A DNA stretch of 64,000 bases from Trebonia sp030042015 (lineage in GTDB: Bacteria; Actinomycetota; Actinomycetes; Streptosporangiales; Streptosporangiaceae). Positions within the stretch are counted from its first letter, which is position 1, and the number at the start of each line of letters is the position of its first letter. Positions 1-8,627 of this stretch are shown piece by piece. Made by a program: the position numbers and the translations under genes. Where the stretch lies: NCBI RefSeq assembly GCF_030042015.1, contig NZ_JASIAL010000203.1, positions 5,646 through 69,645 of the forward strand, read 5' to 3'. The notes beneath the pieces were generated by a model, which was not told the origin of the DNA, searched no databases, and worked only from the letters and a program-made list of their open reading frames with translations.

Positions 1-802
1 GCCCGCCGTCGGCGGTCAGCGTCTCGGTCTGCAGGCCTGGCCTGGCGTGCCAGGTCAGGCCGCCGTCGGTGGTCATCAGCAGCGCCGGGCCGTAGAGGTA
101 GCCGACCGCGGGGCTGGCGAAGCTGACCTGGCTCACGCAGGACTGGACCTGGCAGTCCGCCGTGCCGTCCTGGATCGTGGCCGGCGGGTCTGGCAGCAGC
201 TGCCAGTGCCGCCCGGCGTCGGTGGTGCGCGCGAGCCGGGCGCATGTGCCCGTGGAGCAGGGCTGGGCGGCCAGCGCCCAGCCCTGCGTCGCGCTGACCC
301 AGCTGACGGACAGCAGCGAGGAGTACGCCAGGTCGGTCGCCGCGGCGGGGGACCCGGCCGCGAAGGCAAGCCGGGCGGTGGCGGCCGGGGCCGGCTCCGC
401 CGGGACGCCGACGGGTTCCTTGACAGCCACCGCGTCCAGGACGCACCGCCGGCCGCATGGCACCCAGGCGGCGCCAGCGCCCGATGGCACCGAGGGCTGC
501 GCGATGAACGTGGCCGAGGCGCTGCCCGTGCTCCCGGTGCCGACACCCCAGACGGCGGAGCAGGCCCCCGGGGCCGCGCACTCGTAAAGCTCGACGAAGG
601 AATCCGGCGGGAACCCCGTCAGCCTCACCCGCAGCGGCTGCCCGCCGACCAGGCCGGTGTCCGGGGTGACGGTCACGGCCGCGGCGGCCGCCTGCCGCGG
701 CACCGCCTTCGCATGGCCCGCGCCGCCAGCGGGCGCGGTGCCGCAAGCCGCCGCGAGCAGCGCCGCCCCGACCGCAAGTACCGAACGCGCCCAGATCGCC
801 AT
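1..802 (-). CDS. Secreted lipoprotein with BNR/WD40-like repeats (3' end outside window)
   Basis: The frame is open from an ATG at 802 to the window edge (267 residues seen), with an in-frame TAG just upstream, so this is the only ATG start. The N-terminus is a short hydrophobic signal with a lipobox ending LLAAAC, so the protein is probably lipid-anchored on the outer face of the membrane. Residues about 43-98 form a small beta-rich domain resembling the neocarzinostatin-like fold (paired Cys, VELYECAAPGAC). Further on are BNR-like motifs, TTDAGRHWQ and TTDGGLTWHARPG, typical of sialidase or YCF48-like beta-propellers. The missing C-terminus should hold more blades. The ligand or substrate is unknown. 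Gene reality is well supported; the function is not. Confidence 0.72.
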   Translation of the reverse strand, partial: MAIWARSVLAVGAALLAAACGTAPAGGAGHAKAVPRQAAAAAVTVTPDTGLVGGQPLRVRLTGFPPDSFVELYECAAPGACSAVWGVGTGSTGSASATFIAQPSVPSGAGAAWVPCGRRCVLDAVAVKEPVGVPAEPAPAATARLAFAAGSPAAATDLAYSSLLSVSWVSATQGWALAAQPCSTGTCARLARTTDAGRHWQLLPDPPATIQDGTADCQVQSCVSQVSFASPAVGYLYGPALLMTTDGGLTWHARPGLQTETLTADGG

Positions 803-888
803 GGCGCCCCAATCTTCTGCCCGCCCCTATGACGAAGACAGCGCCCGGGCGGTTGCCGGGTGCGGCCTGCCGGCCGGGCCGCGCGGCG

Positions 889-2085
889 TTACGGCACGTC
901 CTCGCCCAGTGCCTCCTTGCGGGCTCTGCTCTGCGCGCGGGTGACATGGTGCCCAAGCGGCTTGTCCCGGTACGGGGTCGCGAACGCGCGGGAAACACGC
1001 TGCGCCTGCTCCGCGCGGCCGTTCGAGGATGGCCGCGCGGGCTTGAATTCATAACTGGCCGGAGTGACAGCCTGGCGCAGCCGGTTGACCGGGTAATACC
1101 ACTTCCTGACCGGGAATCCTTCCATGTCGACGCAGTCGCGGCACAGGGGGATGTCGCTCAGGTCACGGTCCCGGTGACGGCAGCGCAGGGTGGTCAGCGG
1201 CTCGCCCGCCCAGATCTCCCGCAGGGTCTGCTCCGCCACGTTTCCGAGCGGATAGAGCCCGTCGTGATCGAAGTTGCAGGGGACGACCGTTCCGTCCCAC
1301 AAGATCGTGACGGACGTCCACGGCTTCTCGCACACCACGCCGGGCCGCGCCGCGGCGGGGGAGATCCGCAACTCGTTTATCGGTTCCTCTCCGCCGCTCC
1401 AGGTGACATACGACTTCACCTTGATGCGGTCGATCTCGGAAACCGGGCTCCATTTGGCGAGCCAGTCCTTCACCTCGTGCGCGTTCTGTTTCTGGCGGAC
1501 GATCTGCAGCACGATCCTCGGGTACGGGGAACGGGCCGAGGCGCGGTAGTCGAGCAGCTCGTGGATGCGCTTTTCCGCGAGCGCGACATTACGGGCGGCC
1601 TTACCGCGCACCGCTTCAGAAGTTTCCGCGGTCACCCCGTCCAGGGACAGGTTGAGCTCGTGCAGGCCGTTATCGACGATCGCGCGAATGCGCTGCCTGG
1701 TGAGCAGCACGGGATTGGCGGAGAGATAGCCGTTAATTCCCCGCCGCGTGGCCTCGCCCACGAAGTGCCCGAGATCCGGGTGCACCAGGGAATCGCCGAA
1801 ATGATGCATGTAAAAACGAGACGTGGACCCCGCCGCCTCGTCAAGTATCTTGTGATACAGCTCACGCGACATGTTGCCGATGGAGCGCTCCATCGAATGC
1901 GTTCTGGGGCACATTGTGCAGGTCATCGGGCAGTTGTTGGTCAGCTCGACCTGGAACACAACGGGCCGACCGACGGGCCGGATCGTCTGCAGGTTGTAAG
2001 AAAACTGCTGGAGCTCCTGATTCAGGCAGCGCCGGCTTGACGTCAGCAAATCATTGACTTTCCGCACCCGGCCCCGTCCCGTCAT
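889..2085 (-). CDS. Radical SAM/SPASM domain protein
   Basis: A 398-residue radical SAM enzyme. The SAM-binding 4Fe-4S motif CxxxCxxC is at Cys52, Cys56 and Cys59 (NNCPMTCTMC). A C-terminal SPASM-type region has further Cys at about 252, 270, 302, 315 and 318 (VVPCNFDHDG, PLCRDCVDME), which would bind auxiliary clusters. SPASM proteins modify peptides or sugars by radical chemistry; the substrate cannot be read here. No precursor peptide gene was found nearby, which argues mildly against a RiPP role. The start is fixed by a GAGGAG ribosome site 7 nt upstream. It is the last gene of the minus-strand cluster and is preceded by a 73-base AT-rich gap that may carry its own promoter. Confidence 0.88.
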   Translation of the reverse strand: MTGRGRVRKVNDLLTSSRRCLNQELQQFSYNLQTIRPVGRPVVFQVELTNNCPMTCTMCPRTHSMERSIGNMSRELYHKILDEAAGSTSRFYMHHFGDSLVHPDLGHFVGEATRRGINGYLSANPVLLTRQRIRAIVDNGLHELNLSLDGVTAETSEAVRGKAARNVALAEKRIHELLDYRASARSPYPRIVLQIVRQKQNAHEVKDWLAKWSPVSEIDRIKVKSYVTWSGGEEPINELRISPAAARPGVVCEKPWTSVTILWDGTVVPCNFDHDGLYPLGNVAEQTLREIWAGEPLTTLRCRHRDRDLSDIPLCRDCVDMEGFPVRKWYYPVNRLRQAVTPASYEFKPARPSSNGRAEQAQRVSRAFATPYRDKPLGHHVTRAQSRARKEALGEDVP

Positions 2086-2112
2086 GCGCGCTCCTCCTCA
2101 GCGGACATATTC

Positions 2113-2142
2113 AAATCAGTCACACTAAGAGGCAATTGTCAA
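2113..2142 (-). promoter_or_regulatory. Candidate promoter of the radical SAM gene
   Basis: On the minus strand a perfect TTGACA (2137-2142) is followed after 18 nt by TGATTT (2113-2118), about 30 nt before the start codon. The gap is unusually AT-rich for this genome. The -10 match is weak, so this is tentative. Confidence 0.35.
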
Positions 2143-2158
2143 GGCCGCCGCCCGTCGG

Positions 2159-3190
2159 TCAGGTCACCCGCCGGATCGTCACCGGCAGCACCGCCTTCAG
2201 CCCTTCCATGTGCGCGCCACCGTCGTGCAGCAGCCTGACCACGCCGGCGACTTTCGCGGCAAGGTTCTCCGGCTGGTAATCGGTGATGGCCGCGGGCGAG
2301 AGATACTCGCGTACCCGCGTGCGGATCGCGCTGCGCAGCGGCGACTCGACGGTGGCCAGGCTTCCCGACAAGATGACCGCGGGTGAGTCCCTGGCGATGT
2401 CCACCTGTTCGGCGACCGCACGCACGCCCACGAGGAACTCCTCCGCCGCGGCCTCGACCAGCGCGACCGCTACGTCGTCACCGTCCCTGGCGGCGTCGAG
2501 CACCGACGGGGCGAACCCGGCCACCACCGAGCGCGGCCGTGCCACGTAGACATGGTTGTACAGCGCATCGCTGAGCCGCACGCCGTCGGGGGCCGCGGAC
2601 CACTGGCGGGCACGAGCGACGAGGCCGGTTGCCCGGCCGCGGCCGTCCGAGGCGCGGATCGCGGCCCGCAGGCCGTGCATCGCCAGATCGAAGCCGCCGC
2701 CCTCGTCGGAGAGCAGGTAGTCCGCCCCGCTGGCCCGGGCCCAGTGGCTCAACTCACGGTGTGCGACGAACACGGTGCCGGTCCCGGCGATCGCGGCGAC
2801 CACGCGGTCGGCGTCGCCCGAGGTGACCACGGGCACCATGTCGCTGGTCACAATCAGGTCCGCGCGCACGCCCAGTCCGGCCAGGACCTCGGCGCAGACG
2901 TCGGCGAACCGCTCAGCCGCCCGCTGCGTGGCGGCCGCGCCGTGCGCGGCGAACGCGAGCCTGACGTCGGCTGCCCGAGTGCCCGCCGCGGCGAGGACCG
3001 AGCCAAGCAGCTTGCGCAGCCGCTGCCTCGCCGACGACTGGGAACCGGTGGTCACGTTCGTGCTCAGCCCGGACAGCTGCGCGTCGCGATCGCCCACCAC
3101 GGCAACCCAGGTCCGGCTGCCGCCGCCTTCCACGAGCAGCCAGGGGAAGGGGTAGTGGCCGGCGTCGAGCTGCCCCGCGGGCCGCGTCAT
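2159..3190 (-). CDS. BadF/BadG-type ATPase, N-acetylglucosamine kinase-like
   Basis: A 343-residue member of the ASKHA fold family (BadF/BadG/BcrA/BcrD, which includes N-acetylglucosamine kinases). The phosphate-1 loop is near residue 20 (LLVEGGGSRTW), phosphate-2 is IAGTGTVF, and LLSDEGGG and VILSGSLA mark the sugar and adenosine regions. The length suits a single-subunit sugar kinase, not an activator of a radical dehydratase. The likely activity is ATP-dependent phosphorylation of an amino sugar or related polyol; the exact substrate is inferred from family only. Its ATG overlaps the stop of the upstream pentapeptide gene by 4 bases (3187-3190), so the two are probably translationally coupled. 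Confidence 0.82.
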   Translation of the reverse strand: MTRPAGQLDAGHYPFPWLLVEGGGSRTWVAVVGDRDAQLSGLSTNVTTGSQSSARQRLRKLLGSVLAAAGTRAADVRLAFAAHGAAATQRAAERFADVCAEVLAGLGVRADLIVTSDMVPVVTSGDADRVVAAIAGTGTVFVAHRELSHWARASGADYLLSDEGGGFDLAMHGLRAAIRASDGRGRATGLVARARQWSAAPDGVRLSDALYNHVYVARPRSVVAGFAPSVLDAARDGDDVAVALVEAAAEEFLVGVRAVAEQVDIARDSPAVILSGSLATVESPLRSAIRTRVREYLSPAAITDYQPENLAAKVAGVVRLLHDGGAHMEGLKAVLPVTIRRVT

Positions 3191-3822
3191 GGCAGGAACG
3201 TGTCCTCGTCTTTGGTGATCATGGTGAAGTCGGCTCCCTGCGTGACGGCGCCGTCAAACCTCGCCCCGCGCAGGTCGGCCCGGGTAAACCGGGCGCTGGA
3301 CACGTCGGCGTTGCGGAAGCTGGCACGGCGCAGGCGGGTTCCCACGAACACGGCCATGCGCAGGTCCGCCGAGCTGAGGTCCAATCCCTCGAGGTTCGCG
3401 CCGGAAAAATCCGCATCCCGCAGCTGGCCGTTCTTCAGCCAGCCCGCGCTTCTCATCTGCTCAAGCACGCTCCGGTTCTCCTCAACCCCGCCCACCCGCA
3501 GTCTCGCCAGCAGGTTCCCCAGCCGCTCCCGCTGGTCGTTCTCGCGGCTCTCGGTCTCCCGCTGCCTGGCGAGCATCATGTCGATGAGCAGAAACGTCAG
3601 GACCGCGGCAGCCATCGCCGTTCCGATGCCGACGGAAAATCCGGAAAACCATTCCCGCCAGCCCTGATCCGGCGGCTTGGTGAGGGCGCCCACGCCGAGC
3701 CACACGACCGCGAGGGCGCTGAGCAGCAGCATCACCACGTGCTCCGTGCGCCTGATCCCGATGCCCCGCGCGGCTGGGCGGCCGGCGCTGTCCGCCCGCC
3801 CGCGGTGACCCTTGAGTATCAC
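3187..3822 (-). CDS. Membrane-anchored pentapeptide-repeat protein
   Basis: A 211-residue protein from a GTG at 3822, chosen because a strong GGAGGGGGA site precedes it; a longer reading would run back into the upstream gene. Two membrane helices come first (VVMLLLSALAVVWLGVGAL and the stretch from FSGFSVGIG to LTFLLID), then a charged, probably coiled-coil linker (RQRETESRENDQRERL), then pentapeptide repeats (DADFSGANLEGLDLSSADL and on to GADF). Such repeats form a right-handed beta-helix; the role may be scaffolding at the membrane. It lies between the AroE-like and kinase genes, 25 bases from the former and overlapping the latter by 4 bases. Confidence 0.82.
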   Translation of the reverse strand: MILKGHRGRADSAGRPAARGIGIRRTEHVVMLLLSALAVVWLGVGALTKPPDQGWREWFSGFSVGIGTAMAAAVLTFLLIDMMLARQRETESRENDQRERLGNLLARLRVGGVEENRSVLEQMRSAGWLKNGQLRDADFSGANLEGLDLSSADLRMAVFVGTRLRRASFRNADVSSARFTRADLRGARFDGAVTQGADFTMITKDEDTFLP

Positions 3823-3847
3823 GCGATCCCGTCCCCCTCCACGTCGC

Positions 3848-4774
3848 TCAGTAGCTGATCGTCGGCCGGAGAAACTCAGAAGCCGCGCAGAACCGCTCGA
3901 ACCGGTCCTCCGCCGGTGCCATCCCGGCCAGCCGGGATAGGCACGCGAACCAGTTCCGCAGGAAGTAGTCCCAGCCGTCGAATACCTGGACACCGCGCCC
4001 GCTCTGCGCGCGGGCGTGCTGCAGGAAACGCAGGTCGCCCCGGTAGTTCAAGTCCCAGGCAATCGAGTCCGCGGGCAGGGTGACGTCGCCGGATATCGGC
4101 GAGCCCGCGATGTCCTTGCCCAGCCCCGTGGCGTTGACGAGCAGGCTTCCGGCCGGCGCGTGGCGGACCACGTCGTCGTTTTCGGCGCCGTCGCGGACCT
4201 CGGCGTGGACCCGGCCGGCCGTGTTCAGCAGCGCCTCGAGCCTGGCCTCCAGATCGGCCTTCACCTGGCCGTCGCGTTCGGTGATGGTTATTTTCGGAAC
4301 GATGGCGCCGCCGAACCTGGCACTCGCCAGTGCCACCGCGCGCCCGGCGCCGCCGCCGCCGAGAATGACCACTTCCCTGGCACGGGGCGGTTGACCGCCG
4401 GCCAGCAGCATCCGCGACAGCTCGCCCGCCAGCGCCATCATGTCCGGCGAGAACCCGGTCAGCGTGCCCGCCGCGATGGCTACGGCGCCGACCTCGCCGA
4501 GCGAGCACGCGTCGGGATCGAGGAAATCGAGTCCGTCCGCGAGGCACTCGAAGACCCGGACCTTGTGCGAGGTGACCTGCGCCCCCGCGCAGCGCTCGTC
4601 GTCTTTCATGCGGGCCAGGAAGTCCGCGTACCTGGGGCAGTCGCTGTGCAGCGGCATATCGACCCCGATGAGGGACGCGGACCACCCGATCGCTTTCATC
4701 CACGCGGGAAACGCCCTGTGCGAAGCCGAGCCGCGCGTCCTGACGCCGAGGAAGTAAACCCGTGCCGCAGCCAT
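3848..4774 (-). CDS. Shikimate/quinate dehydrogenase-like protein (AroE family)
   Basis: A 308-residue AroE-family enzyme. The N-terminal half has the substrate-site pattern GAQVTSHK (usually GxNVTxPxK), the Rossmann loop is ILGGGGAGRAVALA, and LVNATGLGKD is close to the family NATPxG motif. The Gln and Ser-His replacements in the substrate motif make it a divergent paralogue, so ordinary shikimate synthesis is doubtful. An NAD(P)-dependent oxidation or reduction of a cyclitol or shikimate-like ring is inferred. Start chosen at MAAARVYFLG; a GTG at 4816, abutting the upstream stop codon, is the alternative and would add 14 residues. It is second in a co-directional cluster with a sugar-kinase-like gene and a radical SAM gene. 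Confidence 0.8.
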   Translation of the reverse strand: MAAARVYFLGVRTRGSASHRAFPAWMKAIGWSASLIGVDMPLHSDCPRYADFLARMKDDERCAGAQVTSHKVRVFECLADGLDFLDPDACSLGEVGAVAIAAGTLTGFSPDMMALAGELSRMLLAGGQPPRAREVVILGGGGAGRAVALASARFGGAIVPKITITERDGQVKADLEARLEALLNTAGRVHAEVRDGAENDDVVRHAPAGSLLVNATGLGKDIAGSPISGDVTLPADSIAWDLNYRGDLRFLQHARAQSGRGVQVFDGWDYFLRNWFACLSRLAGMAPAEDRFERFCAASEFLRPTISY

Positions 4775-4816
4775 CAGCCAGCCCGCTGCCCCGCGGCCGC
4801 CGGGTACCGGCCGCAC

Positions 4817-6493
4817 TCAGACATCGCCAAGCTTGCCCACCCGTCCATAGTCATCTGAGGAGCGCTCGACGTCGAATACCTTGTCGTAGAATCCGAAGCC
4901 GATCTCGAGCAGCCGCACGGTATTGCGATAGGCGGCGAACCTGTGCCGTACGCCCCTCGGCACGGCGATGTATTCGCCCTCGGCCAGCAGCACGGCATCG
5001 ATCACGTCGCCTTCGTCGCTGTCGAACTCAAAGCCGACGTCGCCGTCCACCACGACGAAGAGCTCATCGCGGACCGAATGACTTTGGTAGCTGAGGCGGT
5101 GCCCGGCGCGAATCGACAGCAGGCGGGCCGAGCACCACGCCTGGTCGGCCAGGACCTCGACGGTTCCCCACGGGCGCTGCTCGACCGTGATGTCCTGGGT
5201 GCGGTCGTACATGGGCAGGTGGCGGACGATCGAGGAAGTGGCCTGGGTCCACCCCCAGGGGAAGAAAATGTCATGCCGGTCTGTCCTGGCGGCGGCTATC
5301 AGGTGGTTCGGCGCGATTCCCGACGGAATCGCGCCGGTGGCCAGGTCCTGGAAGGCGACGAGGACCGCCCAGTAAATGTCGGCGCTCGGCCACTCGGCCC
5401 GCACGTGCTCCTCCGCGAGCTGCAGCGTCCGGCCGGTGAAGCTGATGCTGTCTACCACGATGATCTTCTCGTAGTTGACCTTGGGATCGGTGAGGGCCGG
5501 CCGCTCGGCGTGCCTGTCTATCCACCTGATGTTGGCGCCGCGCACGGTGATCTGGATGCTGTCGGGCTCGCGGTTGTCTGGCGACCGCAGGTAGCGGTGG
5601 ATCCTCTTCTCCACCTCGCTGCCACCCGGCGCGGCAGGATCGTGGATATAGACGAGCAGCGTGCGCTGCCGCCATTCGTCGCAAACCACCCTTATCTGCT
5701 GGGCGAGCCGCTGGATGAGCTGGTCGGAGTACGTTATGTCGGCGGGCAGCTTCGAGCGCACCTGTTCATTGATGCGCCGGATGCTGTCGTGCGCGATGGG
5801 CTTCAGTGCCAGGCGCGCCGTTTCCAGCGCGAGCTCGCGGAAGAACGCGTCATACGAGGCGTCGGCACCGTCGATTATCCGCACGTGATGGCGGGATTGC
5901 AGCTGCCTTACCGTATCGGTGTCCGGTGGGTTCGCCGCGGCCCACCAGATGACCGAGGCATCGGATCGCATTATGGAATCGACGTCAGCGCCCTTGCCAA
6001 CCGGGCCGATCCAGATAAGGTCAGAGCTCCTGATGACAGCCTTCAGTGAATTACGCAGCCCCGAGGCCAGGGGCGCGTCGATTCTGCAGTGCCCGGCGCT
6101 GCGTCCTATGATGTCTCCCCTGAGCTTGACCAGCCTCACCTTCGGCTCGTCGAATTGCAGCGCCTGCTCCAGGTAAGAATCATTGTGCTCGCCCCGCACC
6201 AGCCGCAGGTACTTGCCGGCCGGGACCCGGTTGGCAACAGCGCGCTCCAGGGAATTACCCGCGCCGAGCTCAAGGACGGCGGTGATGAAGCCCTGCCCGA
6301 TGAGCTCGCCGAGATAATTGTCGCCCGGCGTGGGATCGCGATCCCAGATCGCCTTGTTCTTCGCGATGATATCGACGTCGCTCTGGCCGGCCTGGGGGAT
6401 CCACGGATCGTTCGCAAGCACTACTATCGGGGCACGCTGGTTGTGCGCGTGGCGCTCAACAAGCGTCTCGGCCAGCTCAGATATTTGGCTCAT
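4817..6493 (-). CDS. SIR2-like / phosphoribosyltransferase / cupin fusion protein
   Basis: A 558-residue three-part protein. Residues about 20-230 resemble SIR2-like domains: AVLELGAGNSLERAVA matches the TTNxDxLLE region, VKLRGD (122-127) stands where KLHGD is usual, and SSDLIWIGPVGKGADVDSI matches the late SIR2 block. The expected catalytic His is an Arg, so NAD cleavage is uncertain. Residues about 250-430 look like a type I phosphoribosyltransferase, with a PRPP loop VVDSISFTGRT (346-356). Residues about 440-540 are a cupin like the C-terminal domain of mannose-6-phosphate isomerase type II, with likely metal ligands His472, Glu477 and His517. It is the first gene of the cluster. I know of no characterised protein with this architecture. 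A GAGGA ribosome site lies 10 nt before the ATG. Confidence 0.72.
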   Translation of the reverse strand: MSQISELAETLVERHAHNQRAPIVVLANDPWIPQAGQSDVDIIAKNKAIWDRDPTPGDNYLGELIGQGFITAVLELGAGNSLERAVANRVPAGKYLRLVRGEHNDSYLEQALQFDEPKVRLVKLRGDIIGRSAGHCRIDAPLASGLRNSLKAVIRSSDLIWIGPVGKGADVDSIMRSDASVIWWAAANPPDTDTVRQLQSRHHVRIIDGADASYDAFFRELALETARLALKPIAHDSIRRINEQVRSKLPADITYSDQLIQRLAQQIRVVCDEWRQRTLLVYIHDPAAPGGSEVEKRIHRYLRSPDNREPDSIQITVRGANIRWIDRHAERPALTDPKVNYEKIIVVDSISFTGRTLQLAEEHVRAEWPSADIYWAVLVAFQDLATGAIPSGIAPNHLIAAARTDRHDIFFPWGWTQATSSIVRHLPMYDRTQDITVEQRPWGTVEVLADQAWCSARLLSIRAGHRLSYQSHSVRDELFVVVDGDVGFEFDSDEGDVIDAVLLAEGEYIAVPRGVRHRFAAYRNTVRLLEIGFGFYDKVFDVERSSDDYGRVGKLGDV

Positions 6494-6684
6494 CCCGGAC
6501 GAATCCTCGATTGCGGCGCGCGCGCGCAGCCGCCGACGGCCGGCGGTCGCTCGATTCTAGTGCAGACCACCGCGAACCGGCCTTTTGCACTGAAGGCCGG
6601 GCCTCAGCGGGACCGCAGTACCTGGACAGCGGCTTCAGAACCACCTCATAGGGTCTATCTATCCTCCGCTGTGCTTGATGCCCG

Positions 6685-7320
6685 ATGCTTGCAAGCGTGG
6701 GCAGAATCGACTCCACCACCGCGCTGTGGTACGCCAGCCGCGCCACCGGCGTGGTCGCGCTGCTGCTGCTGACGGCGGTGATGCTGCTCGGCCTGCTGGT
6801 GACCAGGCAGGGCCGGCTGCCCGGCCTGCCCCGGTTCGCGGTCACCGGCCTGCACCGCAACCTGTCGCTGCTCGCCGTCGCGTTCGTCGCGGTGCACGTG
6901 CTGACCGCGGTCGTGGACGGCTACGTGGACATCCCGCTCACCGCCGCGATCATCCCGCTAGCCTCTCCCTATGAGCGGCTCGAGCTCGGGCTCGGCGCGG
7001 TCAGCCTGGACATCACGATCGCGGTGATCGTGACCAGCCTGCTGCGCCGCCACCTCAGCCGCCGGGTGTGGCGCGGCGTGCACCTGCTCGCCTATGCCAG
7101 CTGGCCGGTCGCCTGGCTGCACAGCATCACCGCGAGCGCCGACATGCTGCACAGCTGGATGCTCGCGGTCTCCGTCGGGTCCGCGCTGGCCGTCGTCATC
7201 GCGCTCAGCTGGCGGCTGGCCGCCGCCGCGCGCGACGTGCCGCGCGCCGAGCGGGTCGGCCTGCTGATGTCCGCGGTGCACGAAGCCACCCGCGGACGGG
7301 AACGGACCACCCGCCGATGA
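6685..7320 (+). CDS. Ferric reductase-like transmembrane protein (b-type haem)
   Basis: A 211-residue integral membrane protein with about six helices and the layout of the ferric reductase/YedZ transmembrane domain. Histidines in helix contexts (GLHRNLSLLAVAFVAVHVL, GVHLLAYASWPVAWLHS) are candidate haem ligands. It probably carries electrons across the membrane. Its stop overlaps the ATG of the NuoF-like gene by 4 bases, and a ferredoxin gene follows in the same way, so the three are an operon. No clear ribosome site precedes the ATG at 6685. A GTG at 6697 is an alternative start. Confidence 0.82.
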   Translation: MLASVGRIDSTTALWYASRATGVVALLLLTAVMLLGLLVTRQGRLPGLPRFAVTGLHRNLSLLAVAFVAVHVLTAVVDGYVDIPLTAAIIPLASPYERLELGLGAVSLDITIAVIVTSLLRRHLSRRVWRGVHLLAYASWPVAWLHSITASADMLHSWMLAVSVGSALAVVIALSWRLAAAARDVPRAERVGLLMSAVHEATRGRERTTRR

Positions 7321-8627
7321 CCGCGGCCACCCAGGGTGCGAGCGCAGAAGGCACGGCCACCGACCTGCCCCGGCTGCTGCCGGCGAGCCAGCAGCCGCAG
7401 GACTGGTCCGCGCACCACGCGCGGTTCGGCCCGATCCCGTACCGCGGCGCACCGGCCCGCCTGATCCCCGACCTGCGGGACGCCGGCCTGACCGGGCGGG
7501 GCGGCGCCGCGTTCCCCGTGCACCGCAAGCTCGCCGCCGTCCTCGACGCGGCGACATCGCGGCGGAAGACCCCCGTCGTGATCGCCAACGGCGCGGAGAG
7601 CGAGCCTGCCAGCGACAAGGACGCCACGCTGCTGTGGCTGGCCCCGCACCTGGTGCTCGACGGCCTGCAGCTGGCCGCCGAGGCGGCCGGCGCCGACCAG
7701 GCGATCCTCTACACCCACGCCGAACGCCGGGAGGATGTCGGCAGGCGGCTGCGGCAGGCCCTCATGCAGCGCCGCGCGGCCGGCGTCGAGCGCGTCCCCG
7801 TCGAGCTGGCCGAGGCGCCGCCGCGGTTCCTGTCCGGTCAGGAGACCGCGGTGATCAACCACATCGGCGGCGGCCCCGCCATCCCGACCTTCATGCCGCC
7901 CCGGGTCACCGAACGCGGCCTTGAGGGCGCCCCGACCCTGGTCCAGAACGTCGAGACGCTTGCCCACCTGGCGCTGATCGCCCGGCGCGGGCCGCGCTGG
8001 TTCCGCCAGCTGGGCACCGCGGCCGAGCCGGGCTCGACGCTGTGCACGATCCGCCGCGCCGACCGGACGCCGCACGTCACCGAGGTCCCGCTCGGCATGC
8101 CGCTGCGCGACCTGCTCGGCCCGCTCCCGCAAGACGGCGCGGTGCTCATCGGCGGCTACCACGGCAGCTGGGTGCCTGCCGGGCAAGCCGTGCGGCTGAC
8201 GCTGGACAACCAGTCGCTCGGCGCGGTCGGCGCCCGCGTCGGCGCCGGGATCGTGATCACCCTTCCGCAGGCTAGCTGCGGGCTGGCCGAGACGGCCAGG
8301 ACCGTTCGGTATCTGGCTCTTGAATCGGCCGGTCAGTGCGGCCCCTGCCTGAACGGGCTGCCGCGGATCGCGGCCGCCCTCGTCGAGCTCGCGGGGGCCC
8401 GCCCGCGGCGGCAGGCGCGCGCGGACGTGGAGCGCTGGGCCGGACTTGTCACCGGCCGCGGCGCGTGCCACCACCCGGACGGCACGGCGCGGTTCGTGCG
8501 CAGCGCGCTGATCACGTTCGCGGCCGAGCTCGACCGGCACGAGCGAGGCCGCTGCAGCGGGACCAGCCGGCAGCCGTTCCTGCCGGTCCCGCCCGGTCAG
8601 GCACGCACGGAAGAGGACTGGACGTGA
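7317..8627 (+). CDS. NuoF-like flavoprotein (NADH dehydrogenase 51-kDa family)
   Basis: A 436-residue protein related to the NuoF/HoxF/RnfC group. Residues 57-67 (LTGRGGAAFP) and 91-101 (NGAESEPASDK) match the FMN/NADH region, followed by an SLBB-like segment and an iron-sulfur region. NuoF proteins have ESCGxCxxC plus a later Cys. Here the first Cys is Ala (ESAGQCGPC), leaving Cys341, Cys344 and Cys384, so the cluster may be incomplete or of another type. It probably links a soluble electron donor to the membrane cytochrome encoded just upstream and to the ferredoxin downstream. Start ATG 7317 overlaps the upstream TGA; its own TGA overlaps the next GTG. Confidence 0.85.
   Translation: MTAATQGASAEGTATDLPRLLPASQQPQDWSAHHARFGPIPYRGAPARLIPDLRDAGLTGRGGAAFPVHRKLAAVLDAATSRRKTPVVIANGAESEPASDKDATLLWLAPHLVLDGLQLAAEAAGADQAILYTHAERREDVGRRLRQALMQRRAAGVERVPVELAEAPPRFLSGQETAVINHIGGGPAIPTFMPPRVTERGLEGAPTLVQNVETLAHLALIARRGPRWFRQLGTAAEPGSTLCTIRRADRTPHVTEVPLGMPLRDLLGPLPQDGAVLIGGYHGSWVPAGQAVRLTLDNQSLGAVGARVGAGIVITLPQASCGLAETARTVRYLALESAGQCGPCLNGLPRIAAALVELAGARPRRQARADVERWAGLVTGRGACHHPDGTARFVRSALITFAAELDRHERGRCSGTSRQPFLPVPPGQARTEEDWT

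Noticed and set aside
889..2158. RiPP precursor peptide next to the radical SAM/SPASM gene
   Set aside because: No short frame with a ribosome site and a core-peptide pattern was found within the cluster or its flanks.
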